This document shows positions 26,428 through 35,821 of a stretch of DNA of 64,000 bases, in pieces. Every line of letters begins with the position of its first letter. Within the stretch, counting starts at the first letter, position 1. The notes beneath the pieces are model-generated. The model searched no databases. It saw only the letters and a program-made list of their open reading frames with translations, and was not told the DNA's origin. The stretch comes from Chloroflexota bacterium (lineage in GTDB: Bacteria > Chloroflexota > Anaerolineae > Aggregatilineales > J027): contig JACRBG010000014.1 in NCBI GenBank assembly GCA_016234595.1, positions 17,230 to 81,229 of the forward strand, in the 5' to 3' direction. The position numbers and the translations under genes are program-made.

Positions 26428-29400
26428 TTATTGCCAGACTGAGACGGTTATGTGCGTCCAGCCGGGGGTAAGATTTGAAAGATTGGTCTCTGCTTGGTAG
26501 ACCCCATTGCTGAGTAATCGGCCTACTTGAGCCGCGCCTGTGAAGGTGTTATAGAAGAACAGGCGATCACCAACCGCCACCATAGATGTCCATCCCGCGT
26601 CAATATAGCTTTCTTGCCACAAATCGGCACTGGCTGTCTGAGAACCTTGATCCACAATGAGCTGATAGGTTTGATAATAACCTGTGTTGGTATCATAGAG
26701 AAAGACCAATTGATTGCCTTCGATAACCGGTGCCAGCATATGCGAAAAACCCGTCGGCCAACTGATGGAGCTTGAATAGGTCACAAAACAACTTGCAGCG
26801 CAGGTCGCCGGGTCATCGGTTGTGACATTCCCAACCGCTACCCCGCCAGAAATGTTGCTATAGAAAATCCAACCAGCAGGTGAGCCTTCGATATGAGTCC
26901 AGTCGGGTGAAAAATAGGGATCGGAGTAGTCTACAGTTGTCCAATCGGTTCCATCCACATAGCCAACCCACCAAGCCCCACCGCTGAATTGGTAATTGAG
27001 CGTCAGATTGTTGGCGGTCGAAGTCAAAGTCCAGCCCGTATCCCATAGAGGCTGTGTCGAAATTGTCATATTCCCTTCACGGCTGACAGTGCCAACCTCA
27101 GCATCGCCCGAGGTCTGATTATAGAACAAGACGGTCGCATTTTTAGCCGTGGAGAGATGAGTCCAATTGGCCGCTTCCCCAAATGTTTGGAGGGGGTAGT
27201 AATTATTGCTGTCGGACAGGGCCCCGATTTCCCCATTGCCAAAGCCCGTATTGTATAAGACGATGCGAAATGGTGAATTTAAGGCACTCTCTTGATCGGC
27301 AGCACCAGAGGCCATCGAATCAGCCGTCATCGTCATCGCGTTAGCCATTGCTTGGGCGGTTCCAGTGGCTTGGGCGCTCATCATCTGGGCTGTCGCCGTC
27401 ATATTGCTAGACTGCATGGCGAGAGCATTAGCGGTGAGGACGGCTTGCTGTGTTTGCACAATAGCTGTGCCCGCTTGAGCATTTTGGGTCTGCGCGGCAG
27501 AATTTTGAGTTTGGACAGCAGCAGCGGTCAGGCTACCAAAAATAGCGGTTTGGGTGGCGGAATTTTGATTGGCAATATTGGTCTGGGTAGCAAAATTCTG
27601 TTCCATTTGGGCTGTCCCGGTGACGGAAATAGCCGTTTGCGTGGCTGCATTTTGCCCTGCGACAAATGTACTCGTGGTTTCAGCAGATTGGGTTTGGGCG
27701 AGTGCTGTGCTTTGATTTTGTGCGGCGGCGATGACCTGTGCCGTTTCAGTTTTATGATCGTTGCTACGGGCGGTCTGTTGCGAATAGGCAAAGAGAGCCA
27801 GCCCAACACATAGTGTGCAAAGCAGTGTCGCAACCCCTAAAATCCAATAGGGCAACAGGGGGGTAGCCGCGAGTTCGCCATTTTCGACATGAAAATCGCT
27901 GGTGCTAGAGACGGCCCGCATCTCTAAAGGGTAGATGGTGGGCGTCCCTAGTAGGCTGGTCTTGCGAGGACGCACTTCCATTTCAACAGTTTCTACCCGA
28001 CCCGGCCCGACGGAAAGCGAGGTGCTCGGTGGAATAAAGGTTAAGCCTTCTTCGCGGTCACGGCCACTGATGGTATAGCTGTCGGGGGTGTTGCCCGTAT
28101 TGCTCACACTGATGCGAACTTTGCCGTTTTTCCGCACCCGCTTGGGGGACATATCCACCGCAAAATTGTGGAATGAATTGACAGAAAGTGTGCCGGTGCC
28201 GCGAGCAATTTCCATGCCGCGTTCTTCACTCGAAACCCGCAGGCCTAGATTATAGGTGCCCGCAGTGGCGGTTGGGTTGCGAGGGGGATGGATGGTAATG
28301 GGGAGCGTACCGCGTGTGCCCGGCATCAATTGCAGGGTGCTTTGGGGCATGATGACCCACTCAATGGGCAGACCCTGCACATTAACACGGAAATGTTCGA
28401 CCAATTCGCTCTGATTAAAAATCTCGATCTGGGCATCGGTTCGCATCCCCGGCTCGACACGCAGGGCCTGTGGGTTGAGTTGGATGGTCACTTTTTGAGG
28501 GGGCGCACCCGGATTGCTTGGTGGCGCGGCCCGCACATCTAGAATAGTGCCCGATGGGCCAGCGCGCGGATCGCTGATGCTGGGGGCACCCATTGGCATG
28601 GTGTCTTTTTTGCCACCGGCCTTTTGCAGACTGAGTCGGTATTCACCGAGGCTAATGACTTGACCGGGGACTAATTTTTCGGGCACATTGGCTAGTAGCT
28701 TGGCCCCATCTAAAAATGTCCCGTTGGTGCTGCCGAGGTCAGTGATGGTGTAGTTGTTATTGGACTGTTTATCAATGCGGGCGTGGAGACGGGATACACG
28801 GCTGCTGGGGAGGGTGATATCTTGATCTTCGCGCCCCAAGGTCAACGACTGCTTGGAGATTTTATAGCGTTCAGGGGCAGCACCCTCTTTTACAATAACC
28901 AATTCATCACTGACCAGATTGCCGAGTTGGGGAATGGCGACATTGACACCTTGGGGCATACCGGGCATGGAAGCAAGATAAGTACCAAGACTATCCAGTT
29001 TGTCGCTGGCCCGCGCCTGCGTATCTAATATAGTGACTTTGCCGTTGTCGCTTAAATCGAGGCGCTGGAGAGCAAAAATAAGATCACGTCCGGTCTTGTA
29101 GCGATCATTCACATCTTTGGCAAGAGCCTTCATGATAATCGCTTCAAGTTCAGGCACAATGCCGGGGCGGACACTACTCGGCTGTGGTGGCGGAGTCTTG
29201 ATGTGCATCTCAGCGGCTTCGAGAATGTTGCTGGGCATAAAAGGTAGTTTGCCAACAATCAATTCGTACATCATGACACCAAGGGCATAGAGGTCGGTGC
29301 GGCCATCTACCTCATCACCCTTAATTTGTTCGGGTGACATATAGGGTAGTGTGCCCATGGGGTGATTGCCCTGTGTTTGCAAAATCGCGTTTTCAGCCAT

Positions 29401-29916
29401 CTTCACAAGGCCAAAGTCGGTCAGCAAGGCATTAAAATTGGTATCGCCGATGCCACTACTGGTCGAAACTTTCAATAGCACGTTGTCTGGTTTGATGTCA
29501 CGGTGAACCATGCCTTGTTGATGGGCATAATCCAGAGCGGAAGCGATTTGGCGAATGAGGGCGACAGCTTCTAATAGGGTGACAAATTTGCTGTCACGGT
29601 ACATGCGATTGAGATAACCACGAAGGCTGCCCGTTGCGACATACTCCATAATCAAATAAAGCAGGCCTTGATCGGCATGGAATGAAAAGACCTTGACGAT
29701 ATTGGGGTGATCGAGCATCCCAATGGCGCGGGCTTCTTGGATAAACCGCTGACGGAATTTTTCTTGCCGTCCAATTTCTGGGTGCATAAGCTTTAGGGCA
29801 ACTGGGCGCTGAAGCTGAATATCGATGGCGCGGTAGACCGATCCCATACCCCCTTCACCCAATAATTCCTGAAGTTGGTAATCGCCGATTACCTGTCCTG
29901 CGTTTTGGTCGCTCAT
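26428..29916 (-). CDS. Ser/Thr protein kinase with FHA domain and extracytoplasmic repeat sensor
   Basis: This 1162-residue membrane protein starts with a Hanks-type kinase (about 10-270; GEGGMGSVYRA, VHRDIKPDNVLL, LTDFGLV, MSPEQIKG) with all catalytic residues. An FHA domain follows (about 340-430; LGREDQDI, SRVSRLHARI, GSTNGTF), then two Ig-like beta domains and one membrane helix (about 687-712). Outside the membrane is an Ala/Thr/Gln-rich stalk of about 160 residues and six or so repeats of about 45-50 residues with recurring FYN-x-tG and W-x-x-GWTH phrases, suggesting a propeller. ATG 29916 begins a typical kinase N-terminus. It is the first gene of an operon with the inactive hydrolase and peroxiredoxin. 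Confidence 0.92.
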   Translation of the reverse strand: MSDQNAGQVIGDYQLQELLGEGGMGSVYRAIDIQLQRPVALKLMHPEIGRQEKFRQRFIQEARAIGMLDHPNIVKVFSFHADQGLLYLIMEYVATGSLRGYLNRMYRDSKFVTLLEAVALIRQIASALDYAHQQGMVHRDIKPDNVLLKVSTSSGIGDTNFNALLTDFGLVKMAENAILQTQGNHPMGTLPYMSPEQIKGDEVDGRTDLYALGVMMYELIVGKLPFMPSNILEAAEMHIKTPPPQPSSVRPGIVPELEAIIMKALAKDVNDRYKTGRDLIFALQRLDLSDNGKVTILDTQARASDKLDSLGTYLASMPGMPQGVNVAIPQLGNLVSDELVIVKEGAAPERYKISKQSLTLGREDQDITLPSSRVSRLHARIDKQSNNNYTITDLGSTNGTFLDGAKLLANVPEKLVPGQVISLGEYRLSLQKAGGKKDTMPMGAPSISDPRAGPSGTILDVRAAPPSNPGAPPQKVTIQLNPQALRVEPGMRTDAQIEIFNQSELVEHFRVNVQGLPIEWVIMPQSTLQLMPGTRGTLPITIHPPRNPTATAGTYNLGLRVSSEERGMEIARGTGTLSVNSFHNFAVDMSPKRVRKNGKVRISVSNTGNTPDSYTISGRDREEGLTFIPPSTSLSVGPGRVETVEMEVRPRKTSLLGTPTIYPLEMRAVSSTSDFHVENGELAATPLLPYWILGVATLLCTLCVGLALFAYSQQTARSNDHKTETAQVIAAAQNQSTALAQTQSAETTSTFVAGQNAATQTAISVTGTAQMEQNFATQTNIANQNSATQTAIFGSLTAAAVQTQNSAAQTQNAQAGTAIVQTQQAVLTANALAMQSSNMTATAQMMSAQATGTAQAMANAMTMTADSMASGAADQESALNSPFRIVLYNTGFGNGEIGALSDSNNYYPLQTFGEAANWTHLSTAKNATVLFYNQTSGDAEVGTVSREGNMTISTQPLWDTGWTLTSTANNLTLNYQFSGGAWWVGYVDGTDWTTVDYSDPYFSPDWTHIEGSPAGWIFYSNISGGVAVGNVTTDDPATCAASCFVTYSSSISWPTGFSHMLAPVIEGNQLVFLYDTNTGYYQTYQLIVDQGSQTASADLWQESYIDAGWTSMVAVGDRLFFYNTFTGAAQVGRLLSNGVYQAETNLSNLTPGWTHITVSVWQ
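27290..27778 (-). repeat. Low-complexity Ala/Thr/Gln-rich stalk coding region
   Basis: This part of the kinase gene encodes degenerate short repeats around the themes ATQTA, QNSA and AQ, with almost no charged or aromatic residues. It links the membrane helix to the C-terminal repeat domain. Such stalks are common in Chloroflexota surface proteins. The DNA repeat is too degenerate to be called a microsatellite. Confidence 0.75.
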
Positions 29917-29971
29917 GAGAATTTCCCGTAAACAAGTAAATGGAACAATGAAAACCCCGTTGACTTTTACT

Positions 29972-29977
29972 AGTATA
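29972..29977 (-). promoter_or_regulatory. -10 element for the kinase operon
   Basis: TATACT on the minus strand lies 56 bases upstream of the kinase start. No good -35 is seen at 17 bp, so confidence is modest. Confidence 0.4.
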
Positions 29978-30016
29978 CAGCAAACATGAAGACTGCATAC
30001 GCTCCGCAAAACAGGC

Positions 30017-30022
30017 TATACT
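30017..30022 (+). promoter_or_regulatory. -10 element for glycerate kinase gene
   Basis: TATACT lies 36 bases upstream of the glycerate kinase start, with a partial -35 (CTGCAT at 29993-29998, spacer 18). It faces away from the kinase promoter in the divergent region. Confidence 0.45.
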
Positions 30023-30058
30023 GGACAAAATTTAATAGAAATAGGGAAAAATACCTTG

Positions 30059-31198
30059 ATGAAGATTGCGCTGTGCCCCAATGCGTTTCGCGGTAGTCTG
30101 ACCGCCTTGCAAGCAGCCGAAGCAATGGCCCAAGGACTACGGAAAAGCCGCTTGGCCTGTGACCCATTGTTAATGCCTCTGGCGGATGGGGGCAATGGCA
30201 CATTAGATGTATGGTTATATGCTGTGCAAGGCGAGCGGATTCAAATCCCGGTGCGCGGGCCATTAGGTGAAACCGTTTTGGCTGAATATGGCATGGCTGG
30301 AAAAACAGCACTGGTTGAGATGGCACAGGCGTCGGGAGTGGAACTGCTACCATTGTCTGACCGAAACCCCCTTAAAACGAGCACATTTGGGACAGGCCAA
30401 TTGATTATGGATGCTGTCCAGCGGGGGGCCACTGAAATTTTAGTGGGCGTTGGTGGCAGCGCTACAGTGGATGGGGGCGCGGGTTGCCTGTTGGCATTGG
30501 GTGCACATCTATTGGATAAAAATAATCATTTAATTGCTGGGACAGGGGAGTCACTCGGTCAGTTAGCTTCAATTGATATTACGCCATTGCGTGAAAAATT
30601 AGCAGGAGTAAAAATTCGGGTACTCTGTGATGTGGATAATCCGTTGATTGGGCCATTGGGTGCTGCAACGATTTTTGGGCCGCAAAAAGGAGCCGATACT
30701 TGGGCAGTTGCCCAATTGGAAAAGAACCTTGTTCACTTTGCCAAGATTGCGCGGCGGGATATTGGAATTGAGATGGGCGATGTCCCGCGTACCGGAGCGG
30801 CTGGTGGCTTAAGCGCGGGCTTAAATGCCTTGGCTGGGGCCGAATTAGTTTCCGGTGCTGATGTGGTTATTCAGGCGTGTGGTTATGATAAAATCTTGAC
30901 GGAACAGGGTGTCGCGCTGGTCATTACGGGTGAAGGTAAATTAGATGATCAGACCGGTGGTGGCAAGGGGCCGTTGGGGATTGCACATGCAGCGGCACGA
31001 TTGAGGATCCCAGTTATCGCGTTGGCAGGTAGCGTGACAGCATCCGTCGAAAATTTGCAGGCATGGGGCTTTGCAGCGGCGTGGAGTATTGTGCCGCGTC
31101 CCTGTTCCTTGGAGGAGGCTTTAAAAAATGGCGAGTCGTGGTTAATTGAAAGCGCGACTCATTTGGGTAACACATTGTCCATCCATCTAAAAATCTAA
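30059..31198 (+). CDS. Glycerate 2-kinase, GarK/GlxK family
   Basis: This 379-residue enzyme belongs to the class II glycerate kinases, which make 2-phosphoglycerate from D-glycerate and ATP. The N-terminus KIALCPNAFRGSLTA, the motif PLADGGNGTLD, the sequence GVGGSATVDGGAG and the C-terminal GEGKLDDQTGGGKGP are all family landmarks. ATG 30059 was preferred over TTG 30056. The gene stands alone, divergent from the kinase operon and upstream of dcd; the product would feed into lower glycolysis. Confidence 0.93.
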   Translation: MKIALCPNAFRGSLTALQAAEAMAQGLRKSRLACDPLLMPLADGGNGTLDVWLYAVQGERIQIPVRGPLGETVLAEYGMAGKTALVEMAQASGVELLPLSDRNPLKTSTFGTGQLIMDAVQRGATEILVGVGGSATVDGGAGCLLALGAHLLDKNNHLIAGTGESLGQLASIDITPLREKLAGVKIRVLCDVDNPLIGPLGAATIFGPQKGADTWAVAQLEKNLVHFAKIARRDIGIEMGDVPRTGAAGGLSAGLNALAGAELVSGADVVIQACGYDKILTEQGVALVITGEGKLDDQTGGGKGPLGIAHAAARLRIPVIALAGSVTASVENLQAWGFAAAWSIVPRPCSLEEALKNGESWLIESATHLGNTLSIHLKI

Positions 31199-31221
31199 AA
31201 TAGGAGATTTTCTCAAAAATT

Positions 31222-32904
31222 ATGAGTATTAAAGCCGATCATTGGATACGCAAAATGTCACTTGAACACGGCATGATTGAGCCGTTTGTTGAGAAACAGG
31301 TTCGCGCCGGGGTGATTAGTTATGGGGTATCGAGTTATGGGTATGACATTCGGGTAGCTGATGAATTCAAAATATTTACGAATGTGAATAGTGCGATTGT
31401 TGACCCTAAACATTTTGACCCAGCCTCATTTGTCGATTTTAAGGGCGACATTTGTATTGTGCCGCCAAATTCTTTTGCTCTTGCCAGAACCGTTGAGCAT
31501 TTCAGAATACCACGAAATATTATGGCAGTATGTGTTGGTAAAAGCACCTATGCCCGTTGTTTTCGCGGCGACACTCGGGTAGCTCTAGTAGATGGGACAG
31601 CTCCAACACTTGAGGAAATGGCGCGGCGGGGAGATGATGGTGAAATGTTTTGGGGATATAGCCTAAGCCAGCAGGGACGAATTATTGTAACTCTGTTGGA
31701 AGCCCCACGTTATATTGGCCGAGATGCACTTCTGGAAATTGTTTTGGATAATGACGAGGTGATCTATTGTACACATGATCACCAATTTGTGATGCGCGAT
31801 GGGCGTTCGCAAATAGCTGATCAACTGCGCCCCGGTCATTCATTAATGCCACTATATCGTAAATTGGCACGGGGATATGAGATGATTTATCAACCCATCA
31901 ATGGTCATCTATATCCAACCCATCGCTTGGCTGATGAGTGGAATTTACAGAATGGTATATATGAAGATATTGCAGGGACACATCGGCATCATATTGACCA
32001 TAATCGGCAAAACAATGCCCCTTGGAATATCGAACGTATGCCTGCCCTAGACCACATAAGGCATCACAATCAAGAAACTTTTGGAGAGGACTTCGACCCT
32101 CAGGAACATGGCCTAGCAATTTCAGAAGCCCTTGCTCGTTATGCTGAAGACTCAGAATGGCGTCAACACTATTCGGAAATGCAAAGTGCCAGAGCGAAGG
32201 CATTTTGGGCTGACGAAGCCTATGCGGAGAAAAGGGCGAAATTATCCCAACTCCATCGGCAGTCGTGGACAGAGGAACGCAGATTATCCCAAAGTGAGGC
32301 CCTAAAGCAATATTATGATGATCCCAAGAACCGAGAACTTAGGGCTGAACTGTCGAAGCAAATTTGGGCGCAAGATGATGGGACGAGACGCTTACATCAA
32401 CAAGAGATTGCACGGAGTATCAATATCCGAGGGGAAATTACGGCTGAGGTCGTACGCGATGCGCTGGATCAAACAGGTTCGATTCGAGGCGCAGCAAGAT
32501 TACTTGAGTGTGATCGATCGGTTTTCCGAAGATTTTCCGAAGTTATTCAAGCTTTCAAAGGCCATACGGTAAAAAATCACAAGATTAAACAAATTCGAGA
32601 AATTCCGGGTGACCACGATGTTTATTGCCTGAGTGTGCCCGAAGCAGGCAATTTTGCACTTGAAGCAGGTGTTTTTGTTCATAATTGCGGCATCATTTTG
32701 AACGTAACGCCCGCCGAGCCGGAATGGGAGGGTTTTTTGACTCTCGAAATCAGTAATACTACGCCTCTGCCTGCACGAATTTATGCAGGTGAGGGAATCG
32801 CCCAACTCCTCTTTTTTGAGAGCGATGAGCCATGTGAAATATCCTATGGAGATCGTAAGGGTAAATATCAGGATCAGGTGAGTATCACCCTCCCCCGCAT
32901 CTAA
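31222..32904 (+). CDS. dcd: dCTP deaminase precursor interrupted by an intein
   Basis: The 560-residue product is a dCTP deaminase split by an in-frame intein. Residues 1-112 and 489-560 join to give a normal 184-residue Dcd. The N-extein has the typical [12 protein letters not shown] and [15 protein letters not shown] and ends in GKSTYAR. The C-extein begins [16 protein letters not shown] and holds the catalytic Glu in LTLEISNTT. Dcd converts dCTP to dUTP for thymidylate synthesis. The insertion follows directly after the active-site Ser/Arg motif, so the enzyme can work only after splicing. Upstream GGAG is unusually far (15 bases) from the ATG. The gene converges on purN. Confidence 0.95.
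   Translation: MSIKADHWIRKMSLEHGMIEPFVEKQVRAGVISYGVSSYGYDIRVADEFKIFTNVNSAIVDPKHFDPASFVDFKGDICIVPPNSFALARTVEHFRIPRNIMAVCVGKSTYARCFRGDTRVALVDGTAPTLEEMARRGDDGEMFWGYSLSQQGRIIVTLLEAPRYIGRDALLEIVLDNDEVIYCTHDHQFVMRDGRSQIADQLRPGHSLMPLYRKLARGYEMIYQPINGHLYPTHRLADEWNLQNGIYEDIAGTHRHHIDHNRQNNAPWNIERMPALDHIRHHNQETFGEDFDPQEHGLAISEALARYAEDSEWRQHYSEMQSARAKAFWADEAYAEKRAKLSQLHRQSWTEERRLSQSEALKQYYDDPKNRELRAELSKQIWAQDDGTRRLHQQEIARSINIRGEITAEVVRDALDQTGSIRGAARLLECDRSVFRRFSEVIQAFKGHTVKNHKIKQIREIPGDHDVYCLSVPEAGNFALEAGVFVHNCGIILNVTPAEPEWEGFLTLEISNTTPLPARIYAGEGIAQLLFFESDEPCEISYGDRKGKYQDQVSITLPRI
31558..32685 (+). mobile_element. Intein with HNH homing endonuclease in Dcd
   Basis: The 376-residue intein begins with Cys1 ([10 protein letters not shown], block A) and has a block B motif TxxH ([13 protein letters not shown]). 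It ends with block F ([12 protein letters not shown]) and block G (GVFVHN) followed by the extein Cys+1, so all splicing residues are present: Cys1, block B Thr/His, penultimate His, terminal Asn, Cys+1. Between the splicing halves is an HNH nuclease core (31981-32070; [25 protein letters not shown]), then charged helical repeats and a DNA-binding helix-turn-helix like the NUMOD modules of homing enzymes (about 32435-32545; [20 protein letters not shown]). It should be splicing-competent and mobile. Confidence 0.95.
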
Positions 32905-32909
32905 TCCCT

Positions 32910-32945
32910 AAAAGAGGCCGCTAGGAATTATCTGGCGGCTTTTTT
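32910..32945. terminator. Bidirectional terminator between dcd and purN
   Basis: A stem formed by GCCGCTAG (32917-32924) and CTGGCGGC (32932-32939) is followed by six T on the plus strand and preceded by AAAA, so it is followed by T-rich sequence on both strands. It overlaps the last codons of purN. Confidence 0.8.
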
Positions 32946-33524
32946 AGTCTGTTCTTCGATCAACTGTTGGACAGCCGCTACCAAAGTCTGATGTTCGGTA
33001 GTGTGCATGCGGGCTTCGAAATCGGCAAGCGTGTCCTCCGGAAATATTGGAACAGTGGCCTGTTGGATGACAGACCCCATGTCGACTTCAGGAATAGCAT
33101 AATGCACCATGCAGCCTGATTCGGTAATTTCGCCCGCATGAAAGGCTTCGTAGGCCCGTTCGATGGCATGAGTTCCGAGGAAAGTGCCCGGTAAGGCGGG
33201 ATGCAAATTAATGACTTGGTGAGGGAAAATATCCAAAAAAGCAGGGCTTAGGATGTGCATCCATCCAGCTAATACAACCAAATCAACCTGATAGGTTCTG
33301 ATTTTTTCAGCTAAATCCGCATCGTATTGGTGGCGGTCTTGGCTTTTTTTATAGGGAAAGTAGAGCGTCGGGATGCCTGCCTGTTTGGCACGTTCGAGGC
33401 CATAAGCGGCCTGTCGATTGGAGACCACCAACACGATCTCGGCAGCTAGTTCATTGCTTTGAATAGCATTGATAAGGGCTTGTAGATTACTACCAGAGCC
33501 TGAAATCAGTACACACAGTCGCAT
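32928..33524 (-). CDS. purN: Phosphoribosylglycinamide formyltransferase (GART, folate-dependent)
   Basis: This 198-residue enzyme transfers a formyl group from 10-formyltetrahydrofolate to GAR, the third step of purine synthesis. Visible motifs are LISGSGSNLQALI at the N-terminus, the catalytic Asn/His in INLHPALPGTFLG and the Asp in EVDMGSVIQQ. It is the last gene of the operon; its ATG directly follows the purM stop, with GAAGGGG within the end of purM. A terminator overlaps its 3' end. Confidence 0.95.
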   Translation of the reverse strand: MRLCVLISGSGSNLQALINAIQSNELAAEIVLVVSNRQAAYGLERAKQAGIPTLYFPYKKSQDRHQYDADLAEKIRTYQVDLVVLAGWMHILSPAFLDIFPHQVINLHPALPGTFLGTHAIERAYEAFHAGEITESGCMVHYAIPEVDMGSVIQQATVPIFPEDTLADFEARMHTTEHQTLVAAVQQLIEEQTKKAAR

Positions 33525-34532
33525 CTAGGCCCCTTCCAATTTTACGCCGTCGTGGGTTGCTACAATCTCGCCAACTTGGGTTAAATCCGACGCTAGATGG
33601 CGCTGATTAGAGGAGATAACAACCAGCATACCCAAGCCCATATTCAAAACCCGGTAGAGTTCAGGAATCGAGATATCCCCCAATTTTTGAATGAGGTTAA
33701 AGATGGGCGGGATTGACCATGTGCCAAGCTGAATAGTCGCCCCTAAACCGGGTGGCAAAATACGTGGCAGATTATCGATTACCCCGCCGCCTGTGATATG
33801 GGCCAAGCCGCGAATATCCACACCGGCCTGACGTAATTGCTTGACAGGATCGAGATAACACTGATGAACTGCCAAGAGCGCATCACCAATGGAGCAGCCT
33901 AAATCGGGATGATTATTGGTCCAGTCAACATTAGCTAACACATGGCGGGCTAACGAAAATCCGTTGGTGTGTAGGCCTGTCGAAGGCAGATTCATAATAA
34001 TATCGCCTGCTTGGATGCGATGCCCATCAATCAACTGATTTTGATCCACCACGCCAATGATGGTGCCGACCACATCCACTTCATTAGGAGCATAGACCCC
34101 CGGCATTTCAGCAGTTTCGCCCCCTAATAGGGCACACCCCGCGGCACGACAGGCTTGGGCCATCCCTCCGACAATTGCAGCGATTTGACTTGGGTCAAGT
34201 TGGCTGGAGGCAACATAATCTAGGAAAAACAGGGGTTGGGCGCCTTGTACCAAAATATCGTTGATGCAGTGATTGACAAGGTCTTGCCCAACCGTGTCCC
34301 ACCGATTTAATTGGGCAGCCACTTTGGTTTTGGTGCCAACCCCATCCATTGAAGCCACCAGCACGGGTTTTTCCATTGTTTTGAGGAGTGACCCATCAAA
34401 TAGCCCACCAAAAGCTCCCATATCGGACAAAACCTGTGGCCCAAAGGTAGATCGCACGGCGGCTTTCATTAAATGGACGGCTTGCGTGCCCGCATCAATA
34501 TTGACGCCCGCTTGTTGATAACGACTGGTCAA
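33525..34532 (-). CDS. purM: Phosphoribosylformylglycinamidine cyclo-ligase (AIR synthetase)
   Basis: This 335-residue enzyme closes the imidazole ring to form AIR from FGAM with ATP. It has the N-terminal SRYQQAGVNIDAGTQAV, the DGVGTKTKVA motif and the C-terminal GLAHITGGGVIDNLPR. The start codon is TTG, overlapping the purD stop (TTGA at 34532-34529), which points to translational coupling. Confidence 0.95.
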   Translation of the reverse strand: MTSRYQQAGVNIDAGTQAVHLMKAAVRSTFGPQVLSDMGAFGGLFDGSLLKTMEKPVLVASMDGVGTKTKVAAQLNRWDTVGQDLVNHCINDILVQGAQPLFFLDYVASSQLDPSQIAAIVGGMAQACRAAGCALLGGETAEMPGVYAPNEVDVVGTIIGVVDQNQLIDGHRIQAGDIIMNLPSTGLHTNGFSLARHVLANVDWTNNHPDLGCSIGDALLAVHQCYLDPVKQLRQAGVDIRGLAHITGGGVIDNLPRILPPGLGATIQLGTWSIPPIFNLIQKLGDISIPELYRVLNMGLGMLVVISSNQRHLASDLTQVGEIVATHDGVKLEGA

Positions 34533-35821
34533 CTATCTACTCCCTTGCCTATATCGTGTCGAAAGTGCATTCCATCAAAATGAATTTTATTGACCGCTCG
34601 ATAGGCCTGCTGTAAGGCTGCATCCAGCGTTGGCCCTACAGCGGTCACAGCTAGCACTCGCCCTCCTGCTGTCACGGGTTGGCCGGATTGGAGAGTCGTC
34701 CCAGCGTGAAACACCATCACACTTTTATCTACATTTTCTAGGCCGGTAATCGGCAGCCCAGTCGTATAATTTTGCGGATACCCGCCGGAGGCCAGCACAA
34801 CAGTGGCACAACTGGCGTCTTTCCAACAAAGCCCAATTTCATGGAGTCGCCCTTGAACACAGGCCAGAAGAACCTCATATAAATCGGTTTCTAGGAGGGG
34901 CAGGATGACTTGGGTTTCAGGATCACCAAAACGACAATTAAATTCTAAAACTCTCATCCCATCGGCGGTTTGCATTAGGCCTGCATACAACACCCCAACA
35001 TAAGGCGTGCCTTGTGCTGCCATGCCATCAATGGTGGGTTGAAGAATCTGGCGACATATCGCCTCAATCTGCTGAGGCGTAATATCGGATGTTGGGGCAA
35101 ATGCACCCATCCCACCTGTATTGAGGCCCTGATCGCCATCAAGCGCCCGTTTATGATCACGTGCTACCAGCATGGGCGCGATGGTTTTGCCATCGGAAAA
35201 CGCGAGGACAGAAAATTCTTTGCCAGTCAGTCGTTCTTCGATGACGACTCGATTCCCTGCTGCACCGAATTGATGGGTTTCTAAAATCAATTGTAGGGCA
35301 TTGTCGGTCTCATCGGGTGTGTCACAAATAATGACTCCCTTGCCTGCGGCTAATCCATCGGCTTTGACCACGACGGGACGATCAAAGGTTTGCAGCCACT
35401 TGCGGGCTTGATGGATGTCTTCAAAAGCAGCAAATTCAGCGGTGGGGATACCATGCGCCAACATAAATTCTTTGGAAAAGGCTTTAGAACTTTCGAGTTG
35501 AGCCGCTACTTGGGTTGGGCCAAAAACGGGTAAATGGGCGATTTGAAAAGCATCAACAATGCCGTCAGCTAACGGTTGTTCGGGGCCAATGACTACCAAT
35601 CCAACTCCTTGTTGAGAAGCAAATTCAACCAGTTTAGACGTCTCTTTGGCCTCAATGGAGATACTTGTGCTAGCGGCGATGCCTAACGCAGCAGGCCAAG
35701 TTGTTCCGCCGTTGCCGGGGGCGACAAAAATTTGGCTGACATGTTGCGAACGGGCTAAAGCCCATGCAAGGGCATGTTCGCGGCCACCCGAACCAATAAT
35801 CAGGACAGACTGACCCGTCAT
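34529..35821 (-). CDS. purD: Phosphoribosylamine-glycine ligase (GARS)
   Basis: This protein of 430 residues is an ATP-grasp ligase joining glycine to phosphoribosylamine. It shows the N-terminal LIIGSGGREHALAWA, the VVKADGLAAGKGV nucleotide loop and the C-terminal EFNCRFGDPETQ metal site. ATG 35821 was chosen because it overlaps the purF stop as ATGA and fits the usual N-terminus; ATG 35830 would add three residues. Confidence 0.95.
   Translation of the reverse strand: MTGQSVLIIGSGGREHALAWALARSQHVSQIFVAPGNGGTTWPAALGIAASTSISIEAKETSKLVEFASQQGVGLVVIGPEQPLADGIVDAFQIAHLPVFGPTQVAAQLESSKAFSKEFMLAHGIPTAEFAAFEDIHQARKWLQTFDRPVVVKADGLAAGKGVIICDTPDETDNALQLILETHQFGAAGNRVVIEERLTGKEFSVLAFSDGKTIAPMLVARDHKRALDGDQGLNTGGMGAFAPTSDITPQQIEAICRQILQPTIDGMAAQGTPYVGVLYAGLMQTADGMRVLEFNCRFGDPETQVILPLLETDLYEVLLACVQGRLHEIGLCWKDASCATVVLASGGYPQNYTTGLPITGLENVDKSVMVFHAGTTLQSGQPVTAGGRVLAVTAVGPTLDAALQQAYRAVNKIHFDGMHFRHDIGKGVDS

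Noticed and set aside
27290..27778. CRISPR-like or tandem DNA repeat
   Set aside because: Repeats are degenerate at the DNA level, lie within one open frame and have no spacer structure; they are protein low complexity.
31558..32685. Reading the dcd insert as a frameshift or insertion sequence
   Set aside because: The frame is unbroken and the insert has intein splicing motifs at both ends; no inverted repeats or target duplication are seen.
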